This document shows, one piece after another, positions 24,181 to 35,873 of a DNA stretch of 64,000 nucleotides. The first letter of the stretch is position 1; each line of letters opens with the position of its first letter. A program made the position numbers and the translations under genes. This DNA is from Sarcomyxa edulis. Its lineage: Eukaryota; Basidiomycota; Agaricomycetes; Agaricales; Mycenaceae. The notes under the pieces were generated by a model, which saw nothing but the letters and a program-made list of their open reading frames with translations, was not told the DNA's origin and ran no database searches. The DNA lies in NCBI GenBank assembly GCA_009761415.1, contig QUOL01000001.1, forward strand, positions 806,001-870,000. Direction: 5' to 3'.

Positions 24181-26606
24181 TGTGGTATGGATAAACTTGA
24201 AAGTGGGTAGTTTCTGTGTAAGAGTGTGGGGAGGTTCGTGAGTGGTAAGTGGGAGAAAATCGTCAAGGTAGAAAAAGGAAGAGAAAAGAAAAAAAGAAAA
24301 CAATGGAAAGATGGGGGAGAAAAAGGGCCAACTTGCAGGACCTCGTACGGGCAAGACGAGAGAACCAAAGAGGCATTGTCTCGGAGCCTGCACTGTTCGC
24401 CCCTGACTCGAAATTCACACGCAACAAAGGCATTATCTTGTATGGTCTCTATTCTCTGCGTCAAGACTATTATATTCCATCTCGAGTACGAGGACTAGTG
24501 TACAAATATAATAAAGACTTTTGAGGGGCGCGAATGACGAAAAGATGTTGGGAATTATGCACATAAATAGCAGTGAGGAAGCGGACTTGAATGGTGTGCA
24601 TCAGGATGCATCATTGACATGATAACTACTGCCTGATAGAGCTTCCGTGCGAAGGTTCGCAGGATACATACCCAAGGTCGAGCGCCACTGATAGGCGATT
24701 CCCTAGTCTACACGATACCTCCTACTAGTATCATTGATTTGATGGCGAGTAAAAGTACATCCTCCAGCGCGTGGCAGAACCGCGATTAAGTACTGTTGTA
24801 CCGCCAGAGTTGCGTCGAAGAGTACCAGGATGAGCAAGATCGATGAGCTCGAGGACATGGACGGCGATGAGGAGATGATCGCAATTGTCCCCGCGGCGCC
24901 TGTTTGGCCGTGCTTACTAACGCTCACCGTACCTCAAAAATCAAAATTCGGACTTGAACTCGAACTTCGTCGATGCAGCCATGCGCGTTTGGTGGTTCCA
25001 CCCATCTCTTCTATCGTTTTCTCTCCATTCATCTGTATGGACGTCGATATCATGAACCGCTGAAGATTCCATTCTAGCTGACCGGTCGACGATTCGCCAA
25101 TTATCGAATTTCCTACCCCAAACCCATCCTCACAGGCTCTCATTCGAATGTAGCGGAGACTCTCCAATGCTCCTCTTACGTGCTCGAGCTTAAAACGTAT
25201 CGCAGTCAACAGCACCGAGGATATACGCACATATTGTATGTATCGCAGAGTGGGCATACACGCGTGTCTTCACAATCTTCCATAATGTCGATGCCCAAGG
25301 TCAGTACACACCTTCCATCTTACCTACCTTACGTCTTCTTTCTGCACCACGTTGTCCATCCCTCCTTCTCTTTTCACACATCATGTTGAATTCAACCGAA
25401 AGCTTTAGGAAGTGCCGTCTGGATGGCTGCTTTCTTTCTTTCTTTCTGGAAAGCATGCCCTTGTCCAGACTCGCTTCCTTGAAATTCCCATTCCCATCCC
25501 CTCGTGTTCGCATCTACTTATATCTAGTCGTTTACTGACGATTCGACGTTCTCACAGGTAATGCATGAATGTTTCCTAATAGGTGGTATAAGTATGGCTT
25601 CTTGGTCCCTTACACGTACCTTTGTTCACAAGGACGCGTTACTGTCATACGACGCGTCTTTGTCCTCGAATATACTTGTATCTTCCTATCTCAATCAGCT
25701 GGGCTTCACGCTGAGTAAGTACACACTGAGAAATTACCCTCAATGATGCCGTACCTCTAAGTCTCCCCAATCGACCGCGGTCATGGACATTATCTCCGTC
25801 TATACAATCAGCCTCCAAGCCGAACACGGTCTCCAGTTATGAGAACTGGTCATCTCACAAAGGGTGCCTTAGTTGAACGACGACCACAGTCGACGTGCCG
25901 GGGTTTGGACTCCAGTCTCTGTCATCGGTCTCAGGTGGATCTGGACGTGTGCCTCGTCCACAAAACTACAGCTTGGGTAGCTAGAGTAGTATACGATGTA
26001 CCTGATATTTCCCCGCCGTCTATATGCCGAGTTCGTGTATTTGTCTGGAAATCTTACGTATATAGCAACAGAGACAATTTGTGGTTCCTTGGAGGTCCAC
26101 GTCACGGCAGCGTCTATCAAGGGTGTATATCTCAAGCGGAATAACTTGGACTCACTTGACTGCGGTCATTTCATCATTTGCCACGAGAAAATACGCGTAT
26201 TTCGACGTACTTTGTGCAGGATAGCGTTGGGACGCGGTCACGGTCGAGCAGTGAGTGAAGATCCTCTTCTCATGATCACTCCTACTAGTCGTACGCGTCT
26301 CCTCCTCGAAATTCCATGCGATGACCGTCTTCCACGGCGGCCAGCTTGGCCAGTAGCTGCCAGGCCCCCCTCAGATGATCGAAAACATTGCCCTGATCAT
26401 GATCAAGTAAAACTAGTACACCAGAAAAATCAAATTCGAAACGACCGACCATCCGACCTGACGCTGAAATTCTGATTTTCCTTTTCCTTCCCATCCAGCT
26501 TTTGCTTGTAGATCTCGGTCAAGACCCTCTTCAAGGCACAGTATATATATCACTTCGTCCATCGAGGTTCAAGACCCTCCGTCCGTTCATTACCCCATCC
26601 CTGGCG
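24181..26606. other. Intergenic region upstream of the FAD oxidase, weak gene remnants only
   Basis: About 2.4 kb. It contains the promoter of bHLH gene B (24181 onward) and that of the oxidase (end). A 77-codon frame at 24830-25063 (starting MSKIDELEDMDGDEE) and splice-like signals at 25285-25560 (ATGTCGATGCCCAAG followed by GTCAGT; later acceptors) could be pieces of a small gene or a decayed one. No known protein is recognisable, so none is called as CDS. Confidence 0.4.
26541..26550 (+). promoter_or_regulatory. TATA box of the FAD oxidase gene
   Basis: TATATATAT lies about 57 bases upstream of the oxidase start codon, followed by a CT-rich leader, a normal layout for a strongly expressed fungal gene. 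Function inferred from sequence and position. Confidence 0.45.
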
Positions 26607-29216
26607 ATGTTGTCCCTCCTCGCGATAACCCTCGGCAGTCTCTCCCTCGTCACTGCCAACACCACCACCAACTTGACAGACCTCCCCGTCTCCCAACTCG
26701 TATCCCAACTCAACGCCTCCTCATCTCTCCTTGGTACCTCAGACCCATGGACAGTCCTTGCCCAAGTCCTAGGCGGTAACGGACGTTTACAAGCGGGTGT
26801 ACCCGTGTCCGCTCCTTGTTTCCCTTCCTTCGACGGGAGCAATGCGACAGCGAATGCTACTGCATGTGATGAAGTCATAGCTGGGTATACGGATCCTACG
26901 TTTCGGGTGCCTCGGTTTGGGGCTTATATGTTGGTGAGCAGCCATTCCTGAGTTCTTGGGAAGGACGTGTCACTGAAGTATTTGCGTGTAGCCTCAATGG
27001 GAAGGATGCCAGAACGCGTCGGAACAATGCCTGCTCGACTATAACAACCCCAACAACTCTCTCGCGTGGACCGAGTTTAATTGCTCTCGTGGTTCCGTTT
27101 CTGAATACTATGTTAGTGTCTCTCATGTTTCTTTCCTCTCCTCTGATTTAATATTCAATACGTCCCTTTGCCTCGTTGGTAGATTGACGTCCAGAGCTAC
27201 GAAGACGTTCAATGGGCTTACGCATTCTCTCTCTGGTCGGGTGTCCCTCTCTCGATCAAGAATTCCGGTCATGATTACAAGGGACGCGCGAGTATGAAGA
27301 ACTCTCTTTCGCTCTGGGTGCGTTGTACAATTGAACTTTTCTCGATTCCTGTATTTCTAACGCTCCCCCGATATAGACTCGTAGTCTCGACAATGTGAGT
27401 CTTGCCACCTCACCGATGACAAGTGCATTTTGACTGAATTTCGCTCCCTGGTTTTAGTTGAGCTACAACGCCACATTCGTACCCATGGGTGGAAACGTCT
27501 CCTACCAAGCTATCACCGCCGGTGTACGCCTCACGCCCTACAATTGCCATTCCTCTGCAAATACTGACGTTATGTTTCGCAGGCGGGAGTTGGCTGGCAA
27601 ACGGCCTACGAACTAGCTGATGCTAACAACGTCACCATCATCGGTGGGTATCATCAGACGGTCGGTGTTAGTGGTGGATGGCTCATGGTGAGTACATAAG
27701 TTCTAAACATCGATATTGATACTAATGGATCGTTTTATAGGGTGGTGGCCACAGTATCCTCTCACCTGTCTATGGTCTGGGTGTCGATCGTGTCGTAAGT
27801 CGTTTCTTCTACTACCCGTTTTCTTCTCCCTAACCATGCTCGACGAATATAGCTGGAATTCAAAGTCGTCACGCCCGACGGATATTACCGCATCGCGAAT
27901 GAATTCACCAACCCCGATCTCTTCTGGGCTCTCCGTGGAGGTGGAGGTGGAACGTTCGGTGTTGTTATCGAGACTACTCAGAAAGTGGAGCCGCAGCTTA
28001 CTCTCCAAGTGTTCGTACTTTTGCATCACATTCCAGTTTCTTCCTCGTTTAATAGGATATTTGATCTCTAGCGCATCCATCAAGTTCACCCAAACCACCG
28101 ACAACGCCCCACCGTTCCTCAAGATCGTCGTCGACAGTGCATTGCAATGGGGTCAGGAAGGCTGGGGTGGACATATCACCGTTCGTTCATTTCTCTCCAG
28201 TCGTCATCTAACTCAAAAACTCAACCATACTCGTATTTTTAGGGCAGCAGCTTCATCAGCGTCAACCCTAACCTCACGCTGGCAGAAGCCCAATCATCGT
28301 TGAAGAACCTCTCCGACTACGCTCTATCCGTTAACGGTACAGTCGTCATCGAGACCCTAGATTCGTGGTTCTCCTTCTTCGAGAAATACGTCCCAGCTGC
28401 TCAAAGTGTACGTCCTCCCTCGCCCACATATCTTTGCTACTATGTTTGACTGTATCATCATAGGCCGTAGGAACGCTAAACGTGCTCGGATCCCGATTAA
28501 TGCCCACCACCCTTTTCGAAACCGAGGATGGAAAGACCTCGGTATACAATGCGTTAGTCAACATGCTGCAATACGCCAACCCGTACATCGTCGTCGGTAC
28601 ACCCTTCTTGTTCGATTATCCCGAGAACTCCACGAGTGTTACTCCTGCTTGGAGGAACTCTCTCTGGCATGTACGTATCCGTTTCGTTTCGTTTCTTAAT
28701 CTGGATCCAATATTGAATGAACACGCATGATAGATGTCGATGCATACTACGTGGTTATTCAACAGTACCCTCGAAGAGAAACGCGAAGAATTCCAGATTG
28801 CTCACGACGTGGCGCAGTCGTTCCGTGATATCTCTCCAGGATCCGGCGCGTATTTCGTACGTCTCCATCCTAGTCCTTGGAATTTCCCAGATATTGATTG
28901 ACCCATGGCCTGGCTTATAGAACGAAGGTGACGTTTACGAGCCTGACTACGCCGAGTCATACTGGGGCTCGAACTACGACCAACTGTTGACTTTGAAGCA
29001 GCGATAGTAAGAATCTCTTTCTCGTCACTTGTTGTCCATAGACTGATGAGCTTTTTCCACTCTTTTCAGCGACCCCTTCTCCTTGTTGACTTGTTGGCAA
29101 TGTGGTATGTCCAAAGTCCCAGGTTCTCACTTTTTTCATCGATGTCTAATACATGCTTCACAGTTGGTTTCGAAGGCGCTGACGACTCTCGCTACTCCTG
29201 CTACATCACTCTATAA
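26607..29216 (+). CDS. Secreted FAD-linked oxidase (berberine-bridge-enzyme-like)
   Basis: Flavoenzyme of the PCMH/FAD-binding-4 family, related to glucooligosaccharide oxidase and berberine bridge enzymes, which oxidise sugars or alkaloid-like substrates with O2. A signal peptide ([17 protein letters not shown]) and many N-glycosylation sites (NTT, NAS, NAT, NVS, NLT) indicate secretion. More than ten short introns interrupt it. The motif [14 protein letters not shown] carries the His that binds FAD covalently. [20 protein letters not shown] is the FAD-pyrophosphate loop; no Cys is visible at the second flavin-attachment site of bicovalent members, so single attachment is likely. [15 protein letters not shown] is the second conserved block. 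The C-terminal BBE segment ends [24 protein letters not shown]. The substrate cannot be predicted. It is not next to other pathway genes that would form a cluster. Confidence 0.92.
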
Positions 29217-29608
29217 GGAGGATGAAGCTCAATCAACCAACCGACCAATCAATCAACCATCTATCGAATTGCAATCTGTGTTGTCGTTGTCGTTGTCGAT
29301 GTCCAACCATGCAGAATTATCTATAAAGCTAATTATACGTGCTACTTATGTATCATGATACCCAAGTTTACTGCTATCAATTGAATAAATGTACTGCTCG
29401 ACTCAAGCTCTAGTATTGGCAGGTCTTATTCTCTCTCCCCCGTGATTTGAAGAACAACGCGAATTCTGCACCGGCAGCCTAAGACACTCTAATTACAAGT
29501 ATATGGGTAAATTACAAGGGAACAGATAGATGATATAGTTTGTCAGACAGATAGGGTTTGTATATCGTAGGTAAGGGCAAACACGAAAAGGCATTGTACA
29601 CACCGACT
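29217..29608. other. Convergent 3' flanks, no gene
   Basis: About 390 bases between the stop codons of two convergent genes. AT-rich with GTTGTCGTTGTCG-type repeats near 29282-29300. Probably 3' UTRs and terminators; nothing else seen. Confidence 0.5.
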
Positions 29609-31371
29609 TCAAGCCTCCACTTCAACGCGCCTCGATAGATTCGAGGTAGGAGACGTCCCTCGCGAAACGGAATGTGACCCCTCGGAAGGAGCTCCCAATC
29701 CATCCTCCTCCGATCCAGGAGGCAAAAGCATCGAACTCCGGTGATGAGGATTCGTTGTCGTTGATGGTCCATCTAAGGTATCGGTAGATGAAACCTCTCC
29801 CGCGCGAGATGCTTTCGCGAAACGAAGGGTGGTGACTTGGAATCGATTGTGGCGTTTCGAGACTTTATTTAGACCTATCCCATTTCCCTCTGATTCTTGA
29901 GTGTAGTCGAAGGGCGTTTCGCTCGTGTCTGAGCCGTGTCTGAGCATTCGATATACGTATGTAACGACAACGGCTAGGTTTGCGACAATCAGCGATACGG
30001 CGGCCTGAAAAAAGTGACGACTGCATTAGATCCCTGGTCGGTGAGTACGTAGGGTAGACAGTTCGCACCTCGACATTGGCGGTAAGGGCTTCTAATAATC
30101 CAGAAGGTCCGAGAAGATACACGGCATGAACGATGGATACAACGGTGGTCAAAATGCTGGCAGAGAATATTATGAACAATAATCTGAGACTTAAAGGTCA
30201 TTGTGTGTCGAAATACAGTGGAAACATGATATTGCCTCACTTTCGTTGTTGCATAGGTAAATTTATATCCCAGAGAAGTCGAATGGGTATTACGACCAAA
30301 ACCAAATCGGAAATGAAGTCGGCTGGGGAGATGATGATGAGTCGAACGAGCAACCTTGAAGTAAGGGAACACATACTGGTCAATTCCAAGACAGCTACAT
30401 CATGACCCAGATGACACTGCGGTTTGGCCGATTGTTGCCACGACGTGTCATGCGCACATATATACACCTTTTGCGCTATAAGGCTAGCCCAAAACATCGT
30501 AAAGAGTACAGCGAAAAAGTAGGCCGTCCGGCGCAGTCCCATCATGGGTGGTATGATTTTAATAATTGAGAACAGAATGCTCATCCGGGCTGACCTGAAG
30601 ATTGCACTTGTTAAGCATCACCGATCAGCGGGTGGAAGGGTATGTGAGTACGCACCAAAGAACGTTTGTAAAACTGAGTGTCACAACCCAGTAGGCTGCG
30701 ATTCTGGAGTGTAGTGACTGCCCAATAGGGCCCAAACCTGGTCAAGAGGGGTGAAAAGGAGTCTTGGTGTCTTCGAAAGAGAAAGCAGTACCAGGTGTAT
30801 CGGTGCGGATCCACAGTCCTATGAGCAACATAAGGGAGCATACTAAAGACACCGCTGCCCCTGCAAAGGTATCTGAGTACGCCGTCGACCCACCAGAAAG
30901 ACTAGGGGCTTACAAGCATCGTCCCATCCCAAGAGACGTCTTCTGTAACGGTACGAAAGTCGAAAGGTCGTTATGAGCTGAGCGAAACCTGCGAAGATCG
31001 TCACGACGACTAGAGATATATGAGATAGGGAGAGGGAGGAAAATTAGATGAACAAGACTGACTTCGTAAAGTCGTGGTAGTGGGCTGTTTCCACATGGCT
31101 CCTCGCTCCCGCCGCCGTTACGATACAACTAGTACGATTGTAGGCGGGACCCCCTGATGAACAAGTCTGGATAGAAAAGAGAGTGCGATTGAAGAGAAAG
31201 ATTACACGAGAGAGGAAGAAGCATACCTATGGTTTCTTGGGACTGAAATATATAGGAGGAGTGCTCGAGGATGGCTAGTTGGCGGTTGCCAGACATCGAA
31301 TGGCGCAAAGGGGTCCAGTGACTGAAATTTTGAGGGGCGGAATCTTGAGATGTAATTGGAAATTGCATCAT
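29609..31371 (-). CDS. Seven-helix membrane protein of the PTH11/fungal rhodopsin-domain type
   Basis: Integral membrane protein related to the fungal Rhodopsin-domain (PTH11-like) family, putative surface sensors. Readable exons give VVVTIFAGFAQLITTFRLSYR, RRRLLGWDDAYTFAGAAVSLV (the conserved W-D-D motif before helix 3), LMLLIGLWIRTD, SRIAAYWVVTLSFTNVLW, then SILFSIIKIIPPMM and the helix AYFFAVLFTMFWASLIAQKVY followed by CAHDTSW...PQCHLG. Later come DFISDLVLVVIPIRLLWDINLP, RLLFIIFSASILTTVVSIVHAV and a last helix SLIVANLAVVVTYVYRM. The cytoplasmic tail (about 100 residues) is Ser/Thr-rich, with SSTDTLDGPSTTTNPHHRSS. The N-terminal exon (ATG at 31371, MMQFPITSQDS) and the junction around 30720-30770 are uncertain. 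Ligand unknown. Confidence 0.8.
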
Positions 31372-33249
31372 CCGGAAACAAAACAAATGTGCATGCAGAT
31401 CAAGGCAGATCATCCAAGATGGCCGAATTAACTCGTTCGAGATTCGTACCGTTGCGAGTCTCGTATGTATCGTCAACGAGATTGATTCAACTTGGATTCG
31501 ACTTCTCGAGCCTTTCGAGACCGTTAGACGTCCAATTTCCGGGTCTGTACAGTGGCAAGTCCTAGATTGGTCCTAGAAAGTCGACACAGAGCGACGCAGA
31601 GCGACACATGAGCGATTTCAGGGACATTTCGCTAGCCAATGGATGAGCACTGAGCACTCGCTCGCAAACCAGAAGAACCCGAATCGTCTATATATAAATT
31701 CGATAAAAACGTGGGAAGCCTTGGGATATCGAAATCTCCCATCAGAGCCGTCTATTCTTGTCATCAGTACCTTTCGAAGAGTCGGTTATAACCTGTTATA
31801 ACCCGGGTCCAATATGTGGCCAAGCATAAAACAGGACTCCACCGGTCAGAGTAATGAGACTGCTTCAAACCGATATGAATCCAGTGATATCGAACGGTAG
31901 TGAATGTGTTGGTCCTCGAGCCTCAAGTCTCGAGGCTTGGACAAATGACCCAGAAAACCTTGGACTACCATTTTATTCAAATAATGTCTCTACCAATCAG
32001 CAGCGATGATGACGGATCCTGCGCATCGAAATTGCGCTTCGAGTCCTGATTCAAATTGTAATAGTCATTAGCTTTTAGGAATAGCATTATCGAGATTTCG
32101 GGCCCAGAGCGACGACGCCACCTACAACTTGAAGTGATGTATAGCTCGATTTTCTCTCTACGTCTGTGCACGAGACGCTTACTTTCACTCTCGCATCATT
32201 CTTGGACCCATTGTGTACAGCGCGATCCTGCTCTTCTACCTCCATAGGATACAAACAAGAGGATGCCAAGCTGGACCCTAGGTAGACAAGGATGTTCTTG
32301 GAAAACTAGCGCCTACATCTTCGGCCGACGTGCTAATATTGGACACATCATTGGCAGTCTGATGTTCTGAGATAGAGATATAACGAGTTAGTGAGGCCAA
32401 ACGGAAGTTGGAGGAAGACTGACGGCGTTGTTGACGAAGTAGAAAGCCTCGCGTACACGGTTCTGTTTCAAGTCAAATCCCGACGGAAGGAAGAGCTACT
32501 TTCCGATTGGATTCCCGAAGGAACTGCTCTGTCGGCGGCTTATGGATGGCCACCCCAGGTTATCGACTTGCTAGTCTACAGTTTGAGCTGATCGTGCCTG
32601 AACAGGACCACGTCAGTGAGATATACCTCCTTCTTCTGTTGCTAGACATAGATGAAGACGAGTCCGGATTTCGCCTCTCAATGGTTATCTATGAGCACCT
32701 CGTGAGAGCGCCTAGAAAGCGCCCCGAGCTTACAGTATCGGTTGGGTGTCGACAGTTTCCGAAATGGAGTCGCCAAAGCCTTAGCTAGAAAGTGACAACT
32801 TGAGTCGTATAATGCAAAGGTAGTGTTGCCTCCAGAGTTACTTTGCATGAGGACTTTGGCTAATTGCATAGTTTGAGAGGCTGCGTGAAACATACGTAGA
32901 TTGTGCCTGTGACTAGGCGATGGCAGCAGAAACGGCTACTCCTGAGGCTCAAAATAGGGCTTTCTTCGCCAGAGGTAGGTGGATGTATGAGCGGAACATC
33001 GAGGAAATGAGCCAGGGAGTCGATTGTGCGGAAAGACGATGACAATCTATGACATGTAGAACCCTCGGGCCTATTGACAGCGCTATAGAGCGCTGTATAA
33101 CTTCAGAGAAATATTGGATACCATCGACCTTTCCGCTGGTAATACCCTGGGATATGGTCGTCCGAGTCGTCGAGGTCGATGCCCAAGCAAGGAATCGGTG
33201 GCTGTGTCGAGTAAGCGCGTCAGTCACATTGTCACGTCGTGTCTCTGTC
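31372..33249. other. Intergenic region with weak open frames
   Basis: About 1.9 kb between the seven-helix gene and the F-box gene. Frames at 32391-32591 (plus) and 31977-32269 (minus) do not chain into a recognisable protein. A TATATATAA motif is at about 31689-31698. The F-box frame stays open back to an ATG at 33049, so part of this may be its N-terminus. Otherwise nothing supported. Confidence 0.45.
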
Positions 33250-34512
33250 ATGGACCTCTTGCCCCCGCTGACAGCTGGCACTGTAAACGCACTATTCGAA
33301 CCGATTCTCCCCAACGAGCTATGGCTCAAAGTCTTCCGATATGCTACTCTTTCTTCCGACTCTTCTAGTTTTTACAGTTCAGAATATTCGCCATTTCAAA
33401 TTATACCTTATGATCGTGGACAAGCTTCGGTGGAAGATTCAGACCTCAAGACAAAGGTCTCCCTGGTTCTCGTGTGCCGTCGATGGAGAACACTCGTATC
33501 TATGTACCTATATGAGGACATAAGGATCAGACATAACGCCCAGGTGCTCAGGAATGTCTTGGGAGAAGATGATGATGAAGGCGTTTTGGGAAGATGGGTG
33601 CGCCGTATGGCCTTGGTACCACATCCGTTTTCCGTCACCACTCTTTCTCATGGAATAACATCTATAATGGAGCTCTGTCCACATCTGGAGATCCTTGTAG
33701 TCACTGTACGCATGACACCCATCGTCGACTTGTCAGGCTTCGCCGATGATCGTCTTCCCTATTCTTCGCTGAGACGTCTGGATTGGTGGCATAACACTGG
33801 TCCCGATGATGCCAGCAGACTTCTTTTCATCATCCTCCAGAAAGCGACTAACTTGCAGTACTTGTTTGTTGGCGGAGTATCGCAATGGTTGTCCAATGGC
33901 ATAAGCAAGGACGTTTCCTGCCTACCTGCATTGCGCACACTTCGTTTGCGATCCACCAGCGAGAACTTCCTCTGGAAAATATCTCAACTTTCGATCCCCC
34001 AGTTATCGCATCTGATACTGGACTTACCCCTCTTCTCGTCTCCAGCGTCTGACCACCTCTGGTATCGGTTTGGTCCTCAGTTGCAGACTTTGCAATTTGG
34101 AAAGAACCTTCACTTTCCGGAAGTCGACTCTATTGGTCTATCCCTTCCTAATTGTCCAAATCTCCTCGAACTTAACTATTATATTTTCTTCATGCCAACA
34201 TTCGAGGCTGCGTATAGGGCGTATACCCCGTATCTTTGTCCTTTGCAACACAAGCCTCCATGTCGGTGTCGATACTATTCTAATTCCATCACTTCCATCG
34301 GCCTACACGCTGACCAGAATTATACCCTCGACGATGAACCTGCTTGGTCTATCCTCGCGGATCACTTCAAATGGTTTTCCGGGGAATCGTTACCTTCGCT
34401 CGAACGCGTAGACCTGTTCGGCGATTGGAAGCGCATCGTCGAAGATGCGCGATTCGCACCACTACAGGAAGCGCTACGAAGACGAAACGTAGCTGTCGAG
34501 TATTCGATTTAA
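33250..34512 (+). CDS. F-box protein
   Basis: Intronless frame of 420 residues from the ATG at 33250 (MDLLPPLTAGTVNALFEPIL). The F-box starts at LPNELWLKVFRYAT and continues, after an insertion, to VSLVLVCRRWRTLVSMYLYEDIRI. F-box proteins link substrates to SCF ubiquitin ligases through Skp1. The rest has loose leucine-rich periodicity (LEILVV, LRRLDWW, NLQYLFV, ALRTLRLRS, LSHLILDLPL), as in many basidiomycete F-box proteins with irregular LRRs. A longer form starting at 33049 (67 extra residues) is open but looks unlike the family, so I prefer the internal start. Target unknown. Tail-to-tail with FHIT, 122 bases between stops. Confidence 0.83.
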   Translation: MDLLPPLTAGTVNALFEPILPNELWLKVFRYATLSSDSSSFYSSEYSPFQIIPYDRGQASVEDSDLKTKVSLVLVCRRWRTLVSMYLYEDIRIRHNAQVLRNVLGEDDDEGVLGRWVRRMALVPHPFSVTTLSHGITSIMELCPHLEILVVTVRMTPIVDLSGFADDRLPYSSLRRLDWWHNTGPDDASRLLFIILQKATNLQYLFVGGVSQWLSNGISKDVSCLPALRTLRLRSTSENFLWKISQLSIPQLSHLILDLPLFSSPASDHLWYRFGPQLQTLQFGKNLHFPEVDSIGLSLPNCPNLLELNYYIFFMPTFEAAYRAYTPYLCPLQHKPPCRCRYYSNSITSIGLHADQNYTLDDEPAWSILADHFKWFSGESLPSLERVDLFGDWKRIVEDARFAPLQEALRRRNVAVEYSI

Positions 34513-34634
34513 CGTGACGCGGATGCTGGTATGACTGATCTCTCCACAAGCATGTTACTTATACTAATCAATTCACGACGTACTAGAGATGAAGCGCGGA
34601 GGGCTCTTGATTTTCCATCTATATGATATGCTTA

Positions 34635-35299
34635 TTACGATGTCTTGTCAAAAAACCCTGCAAGCCACATCGCCTCTTTTTCCATCTCTTCCATTGATCT
34701 GGGGAGACGGTCCTCATCTGCATCGACCTTCAATGCTTGGACAGATTGCTCTTCCTGCTTATCACCTGTCCGAACAGCCTCTAATTCTTGTGGTAACGAA
34801 CCCTCTGCCTTCTCCAGCGTAGGATACACGTCGTCGTTTCTCCCCGAGAAACGGTCGCCTGTAAATTTCCTGGGCAGTAAATGGAAGTGAACATGAGGGA
34901 CTGATTGGCCGGCTGCCTTCCCATCCTAAAATGTAGTATCAGTAACCCGAACAAGGTGGTAGACAGACTGGGGGTCAACTTGACATGCGATGGTCAGAGA
35001 ATCTGCCTCATAGGCACGTTCTATCACACTCCCGACGCGTTGGATCGACTCCATCAAGGACGACAACTCTGCACTGTTGAGATCTGCAAGACGAGGCACC
35101 GGTCTGGACGGGATCACAAGGACGTCTGAGGAAGTCGAAGTCAGCCTTTAAGATGTGTATGAGAACCAAATCATGCATGCTAGTGTTACTCACGTCCAGG
35201 AACCAGAGGCTTCAAGTTGACGATGGCATAGGATAGAGAGGTCCGATAGAACGCCTGCCGCGTCACCTCGATTGTTGAGAACAAAAGCGGGACACCCAT
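34635..35299 (-). CDS. FHIT-type diadenosine polyphosphate hydrolase
   Basis: HIT-superfamily hydrolase of the Fhit/Hnt2 branch, which cleaves Ap3A and similar dinucleotides. It starts MGVPLLFSTIEVTRQAFYRT, then LSYAIVNLKPLVPGH with the Gly-His codons formed across an intron (GGA C|AC), followed by VLVIPSRPVPRLADLNSAE. The catalytic HIT triad is PHVHFHLLPRK (HxHxH). It then has GDRFSGRNDDVYPTLEKAEG, the Fhit-specific nucleotide-binding segment. The C-terminus has an acidic, Glu-rich extension ending FFDKTS. Three exons, about 180 residues, normal for fungal Fhit. The start Met is the first residue after a pyrimidine-rich TTAG, so an upstream coding exon cannot be ruled out. Confidence 0.92.
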
Positions 35300-35873
35300 C
35301 TAAGCAGGGTATAATCAGACTTTAACCCACAGTTGTAACGAGTTGTGGATTTTTAGAGCCAGCACTGGCCAGGATAGGATGGTGGGGAAGAACAAGAAGC
35401 GATATTCATAGACGCGTCCGGCTCGTCGCGTCAATTCCGAACTTCTTCAAGTTCATCACGTCCAAAACTGTCCATGGGCCCAGGATATTCTCGACTCCAA
35501 ACTCTGAATCCTGAACTCCCTGAATCTGCGTAATGCAGATAAACATATAACGTATGCGTATCTAACTTTTCAGAAGGAGAAATCTCACCTACCGTCCTCA
35601 ATCTCACCAGGTCGTCAATCAGGTCCTATCATAAATATAACTTGACAAGCACTCGGACGCCCCGCTGATACATGATACCATGTATGTCTTATAACGTGAG
35701 TACTATAGTACCATCTTGATCAAAAATCGCATGCTGATTGGTGTCTTGTTTTCTTACATCTCGATTCTCGAAGGGTCTTTTTAGAGACTCGCCACTCACG
35801 CCGTTATCGGCCCCCCATTTTGCTCACATCTCTTGTGGCTGCTATCGGACCACTCCTCTCCACTATCTCTGAT
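35300..35873. other. Divergent promoter region between FHIT and the monooxygenase
   Basis: About 570 bases between two divergently transcribed genes; it must contain both promoters. No clear gene, repeat or strong TATA box; AT-rich stretches near 35540-35710. Confidence 0.45.

Noticed and set aside
31689..31698. TATATATAA as a promoter of the seven-helix gene
   Set aside because: It lies over 300 bases from the assumed start and is palindromic, so neither strand nor target can be assigned.
33049..33249. N-terminal extension of the F-box protein by 67 residues
   Set aside because: Open but unlike F-box protein starts; the ATG at 33250 sits directly before the conserved domain.
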